Positions 1 to 5,979 are shown, counted from the first letter of the stretch. The stretch is DNA of 5,979 bases from JABFXC01 sp035551575 (GCA_035551575.1 DASZNJ010000425.1:1-5979), one strand, 5' to 3'. The notes: a model not told the origin generated them from the letters alone. Numbers and translations are program-made.

Positions 1-261
1 GCGCTCCGCGAGCGCGCCGCGGACGCGATGGCCCGGTCGATCGAGCGCCACCGTGCCCGCACCGCCGCGTTAGGCGGGCGGCTCGACGCGCTCAGCCCGG
101 TGGCGACGCTGAGCCGCGGCTTTGCCGTCGCCCTCGGCCCCGACGGAAGGCTCCGCGGCCGCGCCGCACAGTTCACCCCTGGCGACTCCTTCGAGCTCGT
201 GCTCCGCGATGGACGCGTCGCGGCGCGGGCCGGCGGGGTGCGCCTGACGGAGCCGGGATGA
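1..261 (+). CDS. xseA: Exodeoxyribonuclease VII large subunit, C-terminal end (partial)
   Basis: This is the 3' end of the gene; the reading frame is open from base 1 and the 5' part lies outside the window. The visible 86 residues match the C-terminal region of XseA: a helical basic stretch (around ERHRARTAALGGRLDAL), then the family-typical LDALSPVATLSRGFAV, then a small beta-rich tail with GDSFELVLRDGRV. XseA and several copies of XseB form exonuclease VII, a cytoplasmic, metal-independent single-strand DNA nuclease used in mismatch and damage repair. The catalytic core and the N-terminal OB-fold are not in view, so integrity cannot be judged. Its TGA overlaps the ATG of the next gene by 4 bp (ATGA), which supports the pairing with xseB. 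A first ATG at 28 exists but is internal, not a start. The rare leucine codon TTA at 70 lies in a repeated 9-mer. Confidence 0.93.
   Translation, partial: ALRERAADAMARSIERHRARTAALGGRLDALSPVATLSRGFAVALGPDGRLRGRAAQFTPGDSFELVLRDGRVAARAGGVRLTEPG
68..76 (+). repeat. CGTTAGGCG motif, copy 1 (in xseA)
   Basis: First of four exact copies of this 9-mer. It lies in the xseA tail in the codon phase xCG-TTA-GGC-Gxx, encoding Ala-Leu-Gly-Gly. The base before it is G; the other three copies have A. Confidence 0.6.
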
Positions 262-500
262 GCGGGAGGAAGCGGGAGACGGATCCGGAAAGCGTCGAGC
301 AGCAGCTCCGCCGCCTCGAGTCGATCGTCGGCCAGCTGGCGGGCGACGGCATCGAGCTCGATGCGGCGCTCAGGCTGTTCGAGGAAGGGGTGGGGCGGCT
401 CCGCGCGGTGACCGAGCGCCTCTCGCAGGCGGAAGCGCAGGTCAAGCTGCTCGTCGAGGCGAGCGAAGGCGAGTTTTCCCTCGAGGACCTCGATGAGTGA
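258..500 (+). CDS. xseB: Exodeoxyribonuclease VII small subunit
   Basis: An 80-residue protein, the normal size for XseB. It has the expected two-helix pattern: SVEQQLRRLESIVGQL, a turn at GDGIELD, then AALRLFEEGVGRLRAVTERL and a second amphipathic helix ending in VKLL, followed by an acidic tail (EGEFSLEDLDE). The LRRLESIV and LFEEGV motifs are diagnostic. XseB binds the long helices of XseA and is needed for exonuclease VII activity. The ATG at 258 overlaps the xseA stop by 4 bp, and a GGAG at 249-252 lies 5 bases upstream, so the start is secure. The gene ends 8 bp inside ispA, suggesting translational coupling on both sides. Nothing is missing compared with the family. Confidence 0.96.
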   Translation: MSGRKRETDPESVEQQLRRLESIVGQLAGDGIELDAALRLFEEGVGRLRAVTERLSQAEAQVKLLVEASEGEFSLEDLDE

Positions 501-1428
501 GGCGGGCGTCGCTGCGTCGGGCGTCGCCCCGTCGGGCGTCGACGTCCGCCACGCGGTCGCCGGCGCGCGCGCGGCGATCGATGGAGCGCTCGAGGAATTC
601 TGCACGCGCTTCCTCGGCGAGATGCCGCCGGCGGTGGCGAATGCGATTCGCTATTCGCTCCTCGGTGAGGGCAAGCGACTGCGCCCCGTGCTCGTCCTCG
701 CCGCGTTCGATGCCGCGGGCGGCCGGGGCGATGCGACCCGGATCGCGGCGGCGGTCGAGGTGGTGCACGCGTACTCGCTCGTGCACGACGACCTGCCGTG
801 CATGGATGACGACGACATGCGGCGGGGCCGGCCGACCGTCCACAAGGCGTTCGGGGTCGCGGCGGCGACGGCGGCCGGGCTGGCGATGGTCCCCCTCGCC
901 GTGCGCTGCGCGCTCCACGGCGCGGACTCGCTCGGCCTCGACGATGCGCACGCGCGCCGGGTGGTCGGTGAGCTGATGCGCGCTTCGGGGGCGGGCGGGA
1001 TGATCGGTGGCCAGCTTCTCGACCTCGAGGGCGAGGGGCGCGCCCTGACGCTGCCCGAGCTGGAGCGCATTCACAGCGCGAAGACCGGCGCCCTGATCAG
1101 CGCGGCTGTCCGCATCGGCGGCATCGCCGCCCGTGCGAGCGACGAACGCATCGAGGCGCTCGGCGTGTACGGGCGAGCGATCGGCCTGGCCTTCCAGATC
1201 GCCGACGACGTGCTCGATGTCACCGAGACCTCGGACGTCCTTGGCAAGACCGCGGGGCGGGATCTCGTCCTGCAGAAGAGCACCTACCCGGCGCTCCTCG
1301 GGATCGATGGAGCCAGGGCCCGGGCATCGGCGCTGGTGGATGAAGGCTGCTCCGCGCTCGGGGCGGCCGGATTGCTCACCCCGCAGCTCGAACACCTCGC
1401 GCGATACGTGGTCGCCCGGCGAAATTAG
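493..1428 (+). CDS. ispA: Polyprenyl synthetase, probable (2E,6E)-farnesyl diphosphate synthase
   Basis: A 311-residue trans-isoprenyl diphosphate synthase; family members are usually about 290-310. It condenses IPP with DMAPP and GPP to make FPP for quinones, undecaprenyl carriers and other isoprenoids. Visible motifs are GEGKRLRP (58-65), the first aspartate-rich motif DDLPCMD (99-105, continuing DDDMRRG to 112), GGQLLDLEGE (172-181), K197-T198, the second aspartate-rich motif DDVLD (238-242) and KSTYP (262-266). The first motif carries the two-residue insertion of bacterial type II enzymes, and Tyr94, five residues before it, is the aromatic that favours a C15 product; a GGPP synthase is still possible. 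The ATG at 493 overlaps the xseB end by 8 bp and has GAGGA at 483-487. The first ~19 residues are a low-complexity Ala/Gly/Ser/Val extension encoded partly by a 15-nt tandem repeat. It ends in tandem TAG codons (1426-1431). Confidence 0.94.
   Translation: MSEAGVAASGVAPSGVDVRHAVAGARAAIDGALEEFCTRFLGEMPPAVANAIRYSLLGEGKRLRPVLVLAAFDAAGGRGDATRIAAAVEVVHAYSLVHDDLPCMDDDDMRRGRPTVHKAFGVAAATAAGLAMVPLAVRCALHGADSLGLDDAHARRVVGELMRASGAGGMIGGQLLDLEGEGRALTLPELERIHSAKTGALISAAVRIGGIAARASDERIEALGVYGRAIGLAFQIADDVLDVTETSDVLGKTAGRDLVLQKSTYPALLGIDGARARASALVDEGCSALGAAGLLTPQLEHLARYVVARRN
505..543 (+). repeat. 15-nt tandem repeat in the 5' end of ispA
   Basis: The 12-mer CGTCGGGCGTCG occurs at 515-526 and again at 530-541, a period of 15 nt (five codons), with a degenerate flank starting near 505. 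It encodes the SGV-containing run in residues about 5-18, ahead of the first conserved helix of the synthase. The repeat is in frame, so gaining or losing a unit would only change the length of the N-terminal extension. Confidence 0.6.
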
Positions 1429-1435
1429 TAGGAGG
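1429..1435 (+). promoter_or_regulatory. Orphan Shine-Dalgarno-like sequence after ispA
   Basis: TAGGAGG is a near-perfect match to the anti-SD complement and the strongest such site seen in the window. It overlaps the second stop codon of the tandem TAGTAG and the left arm of the following hairpin. The dxs ATG is 60 bases downstream, too far for normal use. No ATG, GTG or TTG lies at the usual 5-10 base spacing. The nearest codons in frame with dxs are ATC at 1445 and CTG at 1448, both non-canonical or rare. It may be a chance feature, a relic of a lost gene, or an unusual start for dxs. Confidence 0.35.
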
Positions 1436-1463
1436 CCGGCGCCCATCCTGGGCGGCCGGCCTC
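1432..1463 (+). promoter_or_regulatory. GC-rich hairpin in the ispA-dxs gap (possible attenuator or RNA-stability element)
   Basis: The left arm GAGGCCGGCGCCC (1432-1444) pairs with the right arm GGGCGGCCGGCCTC (1450-1463). This gives a 13-bp stem with one bulged G and a 5-base loop, ATCCT. It starts just after the ispA stop. No T-run follows (the next bases are GCAGTCGCACTACG), so it is not a classical intrinsic terminator. It could partially terminate or pause transcription, protect the 3' end of the upstream message, or set the ratio of ispA to dxs expression. The inverted repeat is seen directly; the role is inferred. Confidence 0.45.
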
Positions 1464-1495
1464 GCAGTCGCACTACGCTCCAACGCGGACCCGTC

Positions 1496-3397
1496 ATGTC
1501 GCTTCTCGATCGCGTCAATTCTCCCGCCGACCTCAAGTTGCTGACTCGCGACGAGCTGCGCGCGCTCGCCGAGGAGATGCGCGCGCGGCTCATCGACGTC
1601 TGCTCGCGGACCGGCGGCCACATCGGCGCCGGGCTCGGCGTCGTCGAGCTGACGATCGCGCTGCACTACGTGTTCGACACGCCGGCCGACCAGCTGGTCT
1701 GGGACGTCGGCCATCAGGGCTATCCGCACAAGATGCTCACCGGCCGCCGCGACCGGTTCGAGACGCTCCGCACGGAGAACGGGCTGTCGGGGTTCCTCAA
1801 GCGCACCGAGAGCGAATACGACGCGTTCGGGGCCGGCCACGCCGGGACCGCGATCTCCGCCGGGCTCGGGATGGCGACCGCCGCCGAGCTGAATGGGGAG
1901 GATCTCAAGGTCGTCGCGATCCTCGGCGACGGGGCGCTGACGTGCGGGCTGTCGTACGAGGGGCTGAACAACGCCGGGCACTCGGGGCGCGACCTCATCG
2001 TCGTCCTCAACGACAACGAGATGTCGATCGCGCCTAACGTCGGCGCGATGTCGAAGTACCTCGTCTCGATCCAGCGCAACCCGCTCTACAACCGCGTCCG
2101 CAGCGCGATCGGCGAGATGCTCGCGTCGGCGCCGTCGAAAGTGCAGGTCGTCGGGAACCTGGTGAAGCGGTGGGAGGAGAGCGTGAAGAGCTTCCTTACC
2201 CCCGGCGTGCTGTTCGAGGAGCTGGGCCTCCGCTACTTCGGTCCCGTCGACGGCCACGACCTCGACGTCCTGATCGACACCTTCACCGCGGTCCGCCAGA
2301 TGAAGCAGCCGCGGCTCGTCCACGTGATCACCCAGAAGGGGAAGGGCTTTCCCGCCGGCGAGCACGTCGAGAAGTGGCACGCGCTGCCTCCGGGGCACGA
2401 CCCGGCGACCGGGAAGCAGCTCAAGACGTCGTCGGCGAATCCGGCGTACACCGCGGTGTTCGGGAAGGGGCTGTCGGAGCTGATGGAGGAGGACGAGCGC
2501 CTGGTCACGATCACCGGTGCGATGCCGAGTGGCACGGGGACGGGGATCGTCGCGAAGGCGCATCCGGCGCGCTTCTTCGACGTCGGCATCGCCGAGGGGC
2601 ACGCGGTGACGTTCGCGGCCGGGATGGCGACGCGCGGCGTCGTCCCGGTCTGCGCGATCTACTCGACCTTCCTCCAGCGCGCATACGACAACGTGATTCA
2701 CGACGTCGCGCTGCAGAAGCTGCACGTCCTCTTCTGCATGGACCGCGCGGGGCTCGTCGGCGAGGACGGCGAGACGCACATGGGACTGTACGACATCGCG
2801 TACATGCTCGCCGTGCCGAACATGACGATCACCGCGCCGAAGGACGGGACCGAGATGCTCGGCCTCCTCCGGACCGGTGCCGCGCACGACGGCCCGTTCT
2901 GCATGCGCTACCCGCGCGATGCGTCGCCGGACGTCGTCCCGCACGTCCGCGAGATCGCGGCCGTGCCGTACGGCACGTGGGAGGTCCTCCGCCACGGACG
3001 CGACGTCGCGATCCTCGCCGTCGGCACGATGGTGCTCAAGGCGATGGAAGCGGCCGAGACGCTGGCCGCCGAAGGGCTCGACGTCACCGTCGTGAACTGC
3101 CGCTTCATCAAGCCCTACGACGAGCTGACGCTGTCCGCGCTCATTCACGACCACAAGATCCTCGTCACCGTCGAGGAAGGCGTGGTCACCAACGGCTTCG
3201 GGGCGTACATGGCGTCGATCGTCGAGCGCCTCGAGCCGTCCGTGCGCGTGATCGCGCATGGCGTCCCGGACCGGATCGTCTACGCGGCGTCGCGGACGAA
3301 GCAGCTCGCCGACACGGGGCTCGACGCGGCGGGAATCGCGGCGCGGGTGCGGGCGCTGCACGAGAGTGAACACGAGAGCGAAGCGGTCGCCGGGTGA
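1496..3397 (+). CDS. dxs: 1-deoxy-D-xylulose-5-phosphate synthase
   Basis: A 633-residue protein, normal for Dxs. It is a cytoplasmic thiamine-diphosphate enzyme that joins pyruvate and glyceraldehyde 3-phosphate to give DXP and CO2, the entry step of the MEP isoprenoid pathway (DXP also feeds thiamine and pyridoxal synthesis). Domain I shows GGHIGAGLG (His42), GHQGYPHKM, GHAGTAISAGLGMA and the ThDP/Mg motif GDG (144-146, Asp145) through NDNEMS (Asn174 spaced exactly as in the E. coli enzyme). Domain II has DVGIAEGHAVTFAAGM with catalytic Glu367, IYSTFLQRAYDNVIHDVA and DRAGLVGEDGETHMG with His428. The C-terminal domain carries VVNCRFIKPYD and VEEGVVTNGFG. Two positions differ from the common pattern: Gly368 replaces Gln in AEQH, and Met429 follows the THxG histidine. 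The frame stays open upstream to 1133, but ATG 1496 gives the typical N-terminus (MSLLDRVNSPADLK). The SD is weak (GGA at 1487-1489). Confidence 0.97.
   Translation: MSLLDRVNSPADLKLLTRDELRALAEEMRARLIDVCSRTGGHIGAGLGVVELTIALHYVFDTPADQLVWDVGHQGYPHKMLTGRRDRFETLRTENGLSGFLKRTESEYDAFGAGHAGTAISAGLGMATAAELNGEDLKVVAILGDGALTCGLSYEGLNNAGHSGRDLIVVLNDNEMSIAPNVGAMSKYLVSIQRNPLYNRVRSAIGEMLASAPSKVQVVGNLVKRWEESVKSFLTPGVLFEELGLRYFGPVDGHDLDVLIDTFTAVRQMKQPRLVHVITQKGKGFPAGEHVEKWHALPPGHDPATGKQLKTSSANPAYTAVFGKGLSELMEEDERLVTITGAMPSGTGTGIVAKAHPARFFDVGIAEGHAVTFAAGMATRGVVPVCAIYSTFLQRAYDNVIHDVALQKLHVLFCMDRAGLVGEDGETHMGLYDIAYMLAVPNMTITAPKDGTEMLGLLRTGAAHDGPFCMRYPRDASPDVVPHVREIAAVPYGTWEVLRHGRDVAILAVGTMVLKAMEAAETLAAEGLDVTVVNCRFIKPYDELTLSALIHDHKILVTVEEGVVTNGFGAYMASIVERLEPSVRVIAHGVPDRIVYAASRTKQLADTGLDAAGIAARVRALHESEHESEAVAG
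2031..2039 (-). repeat. CGTTAGGCG motif, copy 2 (inverted, in dxs)
   Basis: Reads CGCCTAACG on the + strand, so the motif is on the minus strand. With the flanking base it gives ACGTTAGGCG. It falls in the conserved Dxs segment Pro-Asn-Val just after NDNEMSIA, where CCT and AAC are used, so here it does not create a leucine codon. Confidence 0.6.
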
Positions 3398-4293
3398 TGC
3401 GCGTCGGGGTCGTCGCCCATCGCGGCTACGACGGGCTCGCTGACGTCCTCCGCCGGCTCACCGGGCTGGCGCGGCGACTCGACCTCCGGCTCGCCTTCGA
3501 ACCGGAGCTCGGTGCGCTCACTGGAGACCACGAGGTCCTCGACGACGACACCGAGCTCGACGCCCTCCTCACGTTAGGCGGCGACGGCACCCTCCTGCGA
3601 GGGGCACGCGCCCTCGATGGGCGCGCCGTGCCGATCCTCGGGATCAACCTTGGCCGGCTCGGGTTCCTCACCTCGTGCGGCGTCGACGACCTCGAGGCGG
3701 GAATCGAGCGGCTCGCCCGCGGCGACTTCCACGCCGAGCGACGGATGACCCTCGACGTGAGCGCGCTCGACGCGTCGGGGAACGAACGGCAGCGGTGGTT
3801 CGCGCTCAACGACGTCGTGCTGCACAAGGGCGGGTTCGCGCGGATGGTCTCGCTCGACGTGGCCGCGAACGGCGAGTCGATCGCGTCGTACTCGGCCGAC
3901 GGCATCGTCATCGCCACCCCGACGGGATCGACGGCGTACAACCTGTCGGCGGGCGGGCCGATCGTCTACCCGACCGTCGAGTCGATCATCCTGACCCCGA
4001 TCTCCCCGCACACCATGTCGGTGCGCCCGCTCGTGCTCCCGCCCAGCGCGCAGATCACCCTGCGGGCCGAGGATGGTCCCGAGGAGCTTCTGGTGACGGT
4101 GGACGGCCAGGTCGGCACGACCTTCGCGAGCGGCGAGACACTGGTCGTGTCGCGCAGCGCCCGCGCAGTGCAGATCGTGCGGTTCCCGGGGACGTCGTTC
4201 TTCGCCCGGATGCGCCTCAAGCTGGGATGGGGCGGGCTGGTCGACCGCGACGAACGCCGCGAAGAACCGCTCGATCGCAAGTCCAGGGGTTGA
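3397..4293 (+). CDS. nadK: NAD kinase
   Basis: A 298-residue protein that phosphorylates NAD+ to NADP+ with ATP or polyphosphate, setting the cell's NADP(H) pool. Key motifs are LGGDGTLL (GGDGT at 61-65, with Asp63 as the conserved active-site aspartate), INLGRLGFLT, ALNDVVLHKG (Asn138-Asp139, where many members have Asn-Glu), YSADGIVIATPTGSTAYNLSAGGPIV (the glycine-rich nucleotide-binding segment), PISPHTMSVRPLVLP and VTVDGQ. The C-terminus has the family-typical FFARMRLKLGWGG plus a short charged tail. ATG 3397 shares one base with the dxs stop (TGATG); a GTG at 3394 would add one residue and overlap by 4 bp, so the start is certain only to within one codon. No good SD is present, so translation probably depends on re-initiation after dxs. 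TTA at 3574 is a rare codon within the repeated 9-mer. Confidence 0.96.
   Translation: MRVGVVAHRGYDGLADVLRRLTGLARRLDLRLAFEPELGALTGDHEVLDDDTELDALLTLGGDGTLLRGARALDGRAVPILGINLGRLGFLTSCGVDDLEAGIERLARGDFHAERRMTLDVSALDASGNERQRWFALNDVVLHKGGFARMVSLDVAANGESIASYSADGIVIATPTGSTAYNLSAGGPIVYPTVESIILTPISPHTMSVRPLVLPPSAQITLRAEDGPEELLVTVDGQVGTTFASGETLVVSRSARAVQIVRFPGTSFFARMRLKLGWGGLVDRDERREEPLDRKSRG
3572..3580 (+). repeat. CGTTAGGCG motif, copy 3 (in nadK)
   Basis: Exact copy preceded by A. It encodes Thr-Leu-Gly-Gly at the start of the NAD kinase GGDGT motif, with leucine written as TTA although the surrounding gene uses CTC or CTG. Confidence 0.6.
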
Positions 4294-4303
4294 CCCGCAT
4301 CCG

Positions 4304-5979
4304 ATGCTGACCGAGCTCCGCATCCGCAACTTCGCCATCATCGAGCAGCTGACGCTTCCCCTGGGGCGCGGCTTCAACGTGCTCACCGGCGAGACCGGCG
4401 CCGGCAAGTCGATCATCGTCGGCGCGCTGGGCCTGCTGCTCGGCGAGCGCGCGAACAGCGACGTCGTCCGGACCGGTGCCGACAGGGCACTCGTCGAGGG
4501 AACGTTCGACATCAGCGAGCGCCCGGAGCTCGCCGCGCTCCTCGACGAGCGCGGGATCGACGTCGAGGAATCGACGGTCGTGCTCAAGCGCGAGGTCGCC
4601 GCCGCCGGCCGGGCGCGGGGCTGGGTGAACGGGACGCCCGTCACCGCCGCGGCGCTCTCGGACATCGGCCGCCGGCTCGTGAACGTGCACGGCCAGCACG
4701 AGGCGCAGACGCTCCTCGACCCCGACGAACAGCGCGAGATCCTCGACGCTTTCGCCGGTGCGCAGGGGCAAGCCGCGGCCGTGCGCGCCGCGCACGCGGC
4801 GCTCGCCCACGTCAGGCACGAGATCGCGGAGCTGCGGCGGCGGAAGGCGGACGCCGAGCGGCGCGCCGACTACCTGCGGCACGTCGTCCGCGAGATCGAG
4901 GAGGCGAGGCTCGTCGACGGAGAGGACGTGCGGCTCGACGAGGAGGCGCGGCGGCTCGAGCATGCCGAGGAGCTGCGCTCCCTCGCCGGCGGCGCGGCCG
5001 GCGCCCTCGACGGCGGCGAAGAGGCGGTGCTGAGCCATCTCGGGGCCGTGCAGCGCGCGCTGGCGTCGATCACGCGCATCGACCCGTCGCGGAGCCGCCT
5101 CCAGGAGCTGTTCGACAGCGGGTACTACGCGATCGAGGAGCTCGCCCGCGAGCTCGAGGAGTACGAGGCGGCGGTCGAGCTGGATCCCGACCGCCTCGAG
5201 GAAGTCCGCCGCCGCCGCGACCTGCTGTTCCGCCTGACGAAGAAGTACGGGGGAACGTTAGGCGACGTGATCGAGACGGGGACGAAGGCGCGCGCCGAGC
5301 TCGATCTCGTCGAGTCGGCGGACCTCGACCTGCGCACCCTCGAGCAGCGCGAGCGTGAGGCGGCGACGCGACTCACCGCGGGCGCGGCCGAGCTGTCGGC
5401 ACTGCGGCAGGGCGCCGCCTCGCGGCTCGCCCGGGCGGTGGACGACGTGCTTCCCTCGCTCGGGATGTCCGACGGCCGTTTCGTCGCCGTGCTCGTGCCG
5501 CTCGCCGACGTCGGCGCGTCGGGCGCCGAGGACACCGAGTTCCGAGTCGCGCTCAACGTCGGGCACGATGCCCGGCCGCTCTCGCGCGTCGCCTCCGGCG
5601 GCGAGCTCTCCCGCGTGATGCTCGCCCTGAAGACGATCCTCGCGCGCCTCGACCAGGTGCCGACACTCATCTTCGACGAGGTCGACGCCGGGATCGGCGG
5701 CAAGGTCGGCCTCCAGGTCGGCGACACGATGCGCCGGGTCGCCGCTCACCACCAGGTGTTCGCGATCACGCACCTGCCGCAGATCGCCGCCCGTGCGCAT
5801 CACCACATCCTCGTCGCCAAGGGCGCTCGCGGCGGTGTCACGACCGCCGACGTCGCGGTGCTCGTCGGCGAGGAGCGCATCACCGAGCTCGCCCGCATGC
5901 TCGGCGGCGATCCGGAGAGCGACATCAGCCGCGCCCACGCCGCCGAGCTCCTGGAGACCGCGGTCGTCCCCGAGCCGAA
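4304..5979 (+). CDS. recN: DNA repair protein RecN (3' end cut by the window edge)
   Basis: An open frame of 558 codons with no stop before the right edge. RecN is usually 550-580 residues, so only a few are missing. It is an SMC-like ATPase acting in recombinational repair of double-strand breaks. The start MLTELRIRNFAIIEQL aligns with the family N-terminus. Motifs are Walker A GETGAGKS (29-36), VNVHGQHEAQTLL (His129-Gly130-Gln131-His132, Q-loop region), a Glu/Arg/Ala-rich segment of about 155-390 expected to form the short antiparallel coiled coil, the ABC signature SGGELSR (431-437), Walker B LIFDEVDAGIGG (Asp458, Glu459) and AITHLPQIAA (His490, switch histidine). It begins 10 bp after the nadK stop. 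An AGGGG at 4285-4289 is rather distant (14 bases) from the ATG. No LexA-type operator is visible in the short gap, unlike enterobacterial recN, which suggests it is expressed from the operon or an internal promoter. TTA at 5258 is in the repeated 9-mer. Confidence 0.95.
   Translation, partial: MLTELRIRNFAIIEQLTLPLGRGFNVLTGETGAGKSIIVGALGLLLGERANSDVVRTGADRALVEGTFDISERPELAALLDERGIDVEESTVVLKREVAAAGRARGWVNGTPVTAAALSDIGRRLVNVHGQHEAQTLLDPDEQREILDAFAGAQGQAAAVRAAHAALAHVRHEIAELRRRKADAERRADYLRHVVREIEEARLVDGEDVRLDEEARRLEHAEELRSLAGGAAGALDGGEEAVLSHLGAVQRALASITRIDPSRSRLQELFDSGYYAIEELARELEEYEAAVELDPDRLEEVRRRRDLLFRLTKKYGGTLGDVIETGTKARAELDLVESADLDLRTLEQREREAATRLTAGAAELSALRQGAASRLARAVDDVLPSLGMSDGRFVAVLVPLADVGASGAEDTEFRVALNVGHDARPLSRVASGGELSRVMLALKTILARLDQVPTLIFDEVDAGIGGKVGLQVGDTMRRVAAHHQVFAITHLPQIAARAHHHILVAKGARGGVTTADVAVLVGEERITELARMLGGDPESDISRAHAAELLETAVVPEP
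5256..5264 (+). repeat. CGTTAGGCG motif, copy 4 (in recN)
   Basis: Exact copy preceded by A. It encodes Thr-Leu-Gly-Asp in the KKYGGTLGD stretch within the coiled-coil part of RecN, again using the rare TTA leucine codon. Confidence 0.6.

Noticed and set aside
1432..1463. Classical rho-independent terminator
   Set aside because: The stem is strong but no T-run follows, so it is listed only as a possible regulatory hairpin.
1133..1495. In-frame upstream extension of dxs (121 codons) through the 3' end of ispA
   Set aside because: The frame is open only because of high GC. The extension overlaps conserved IspA coding sequence, and Dxs homologues begin at the MSLLDR-like N-terminus.
1464..1495. 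Promoter for dxs in the ispA-dxs gap
   Set aside because: The best -10-like word is TACGCT at 1474-1479, matching only half of the consensus, and no -35 is spaced properly; too weak to report.
442..1623. 393-codon minus-strand open frame opposite ispA
   Set aside because: Antisense shadow of ispA and the start of dxs; low-complexity composition and no plausible start signal.
2170..3369. 399-codon + frame inside dxs
   Set aside because: Arg/Pro-rich out-of-frame shadow of Dxs, no known motif.
1376..3373. 665-codon minus-strand open frame opposite dxs
   Set aside because: It is exactly antisense to a full, motif-complete Dxs. Its protein is an Arg/Asp/Val/His-rich shadow with no recognisable domain, as expected from GC-rich third positions.
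4290..4303. SOS (LexA) operator before recN
   Set aside because: The 10-bp spacer and flanking sequence contain no recognisable LexA-type palindrome.
3574..5938. Minus-strand open frames opposite nadK and recN (3574-4665, 4217-5038, 5258-5938)
   Set aside because: They mirror conserved motifs of NadK and RecN on the other strand; the recN + frame is open throughout with Walker A, signature and Walker B in order.
1..5979. A new defence, mobile or biosynthetic system
   Set aside because: All six coding regions are recognisable housekeeping genes with intact motifs; no integrase, transposase, direct-repeat array, RNA gene or unknown ORF remains unexplained.

Overview
The window is a dense, GC-rich (roughly 70% by eye) stretch of bacterial chromosome with six genes, all on the + strand. 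In order they are the 3' end of xseA (exonuclease VII large subunit), xseB (small subunit), ispA (farnesyl-diphosphate-type synthase), dxs (1-deoxy-D-xylulose-5-phosphate synthase), nadK (NAD kinase) and most of recN (SMC-like repair ATPase, running off the right edge). There are no RNA genes, mobile elements, CRISPR arrays or prophage traces. Every long minus-strand frame is an antisense shadow of a real gene.

Layout: xseA and xseB overlap by 4 bp (ATGA), xseB and ispA by 8 bp, and dxs and nadK by 1 bp (TGATG). nadK and recN are 10 bp apart. This suggests one transcript with coupled translation. The only real gap is about 65 bp between ispA and dxs. It holds a GC-rich hairpin directly after a tandem stop, and a strong Shine-Dalgarno-like TAGGAGG that has no conventional start codon at the right distance.

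Functional logic: the order xseA-xseB-ispA-dxs-(tlyA)-(argR/nadK)-recN is a recurrent bacterial neighbourhood. Here tlyA and argR are absent, so dxs is joined directly to nadK. Dxs makes the first committed intermediate of the MEP isoprenoid pathway and IspA elongates the C5 products to C15. NadK supplies NADP(H), which the MEP pathway uses. XseAB and RecN belong to DNA repair.

Organism: high GC, a full MEP-type neighbourhood and a Dxs with an AEGH motif suggest a GC-rich, non-actinobacterial Gram-negative lineage, possibly Gemmatimonadota or another FCB-related group. This is a tentative inference, not an identification. The most unusual non-coding signal is a 9-mer, CGTTAGGCG, present four times (three forward, one reverse) inside four different genes. 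It accounts for all the in-frame TTA leucine codons I could find. I see no new multi-gene system here; this is mainly a housekeeping operon with a few details worth checking.
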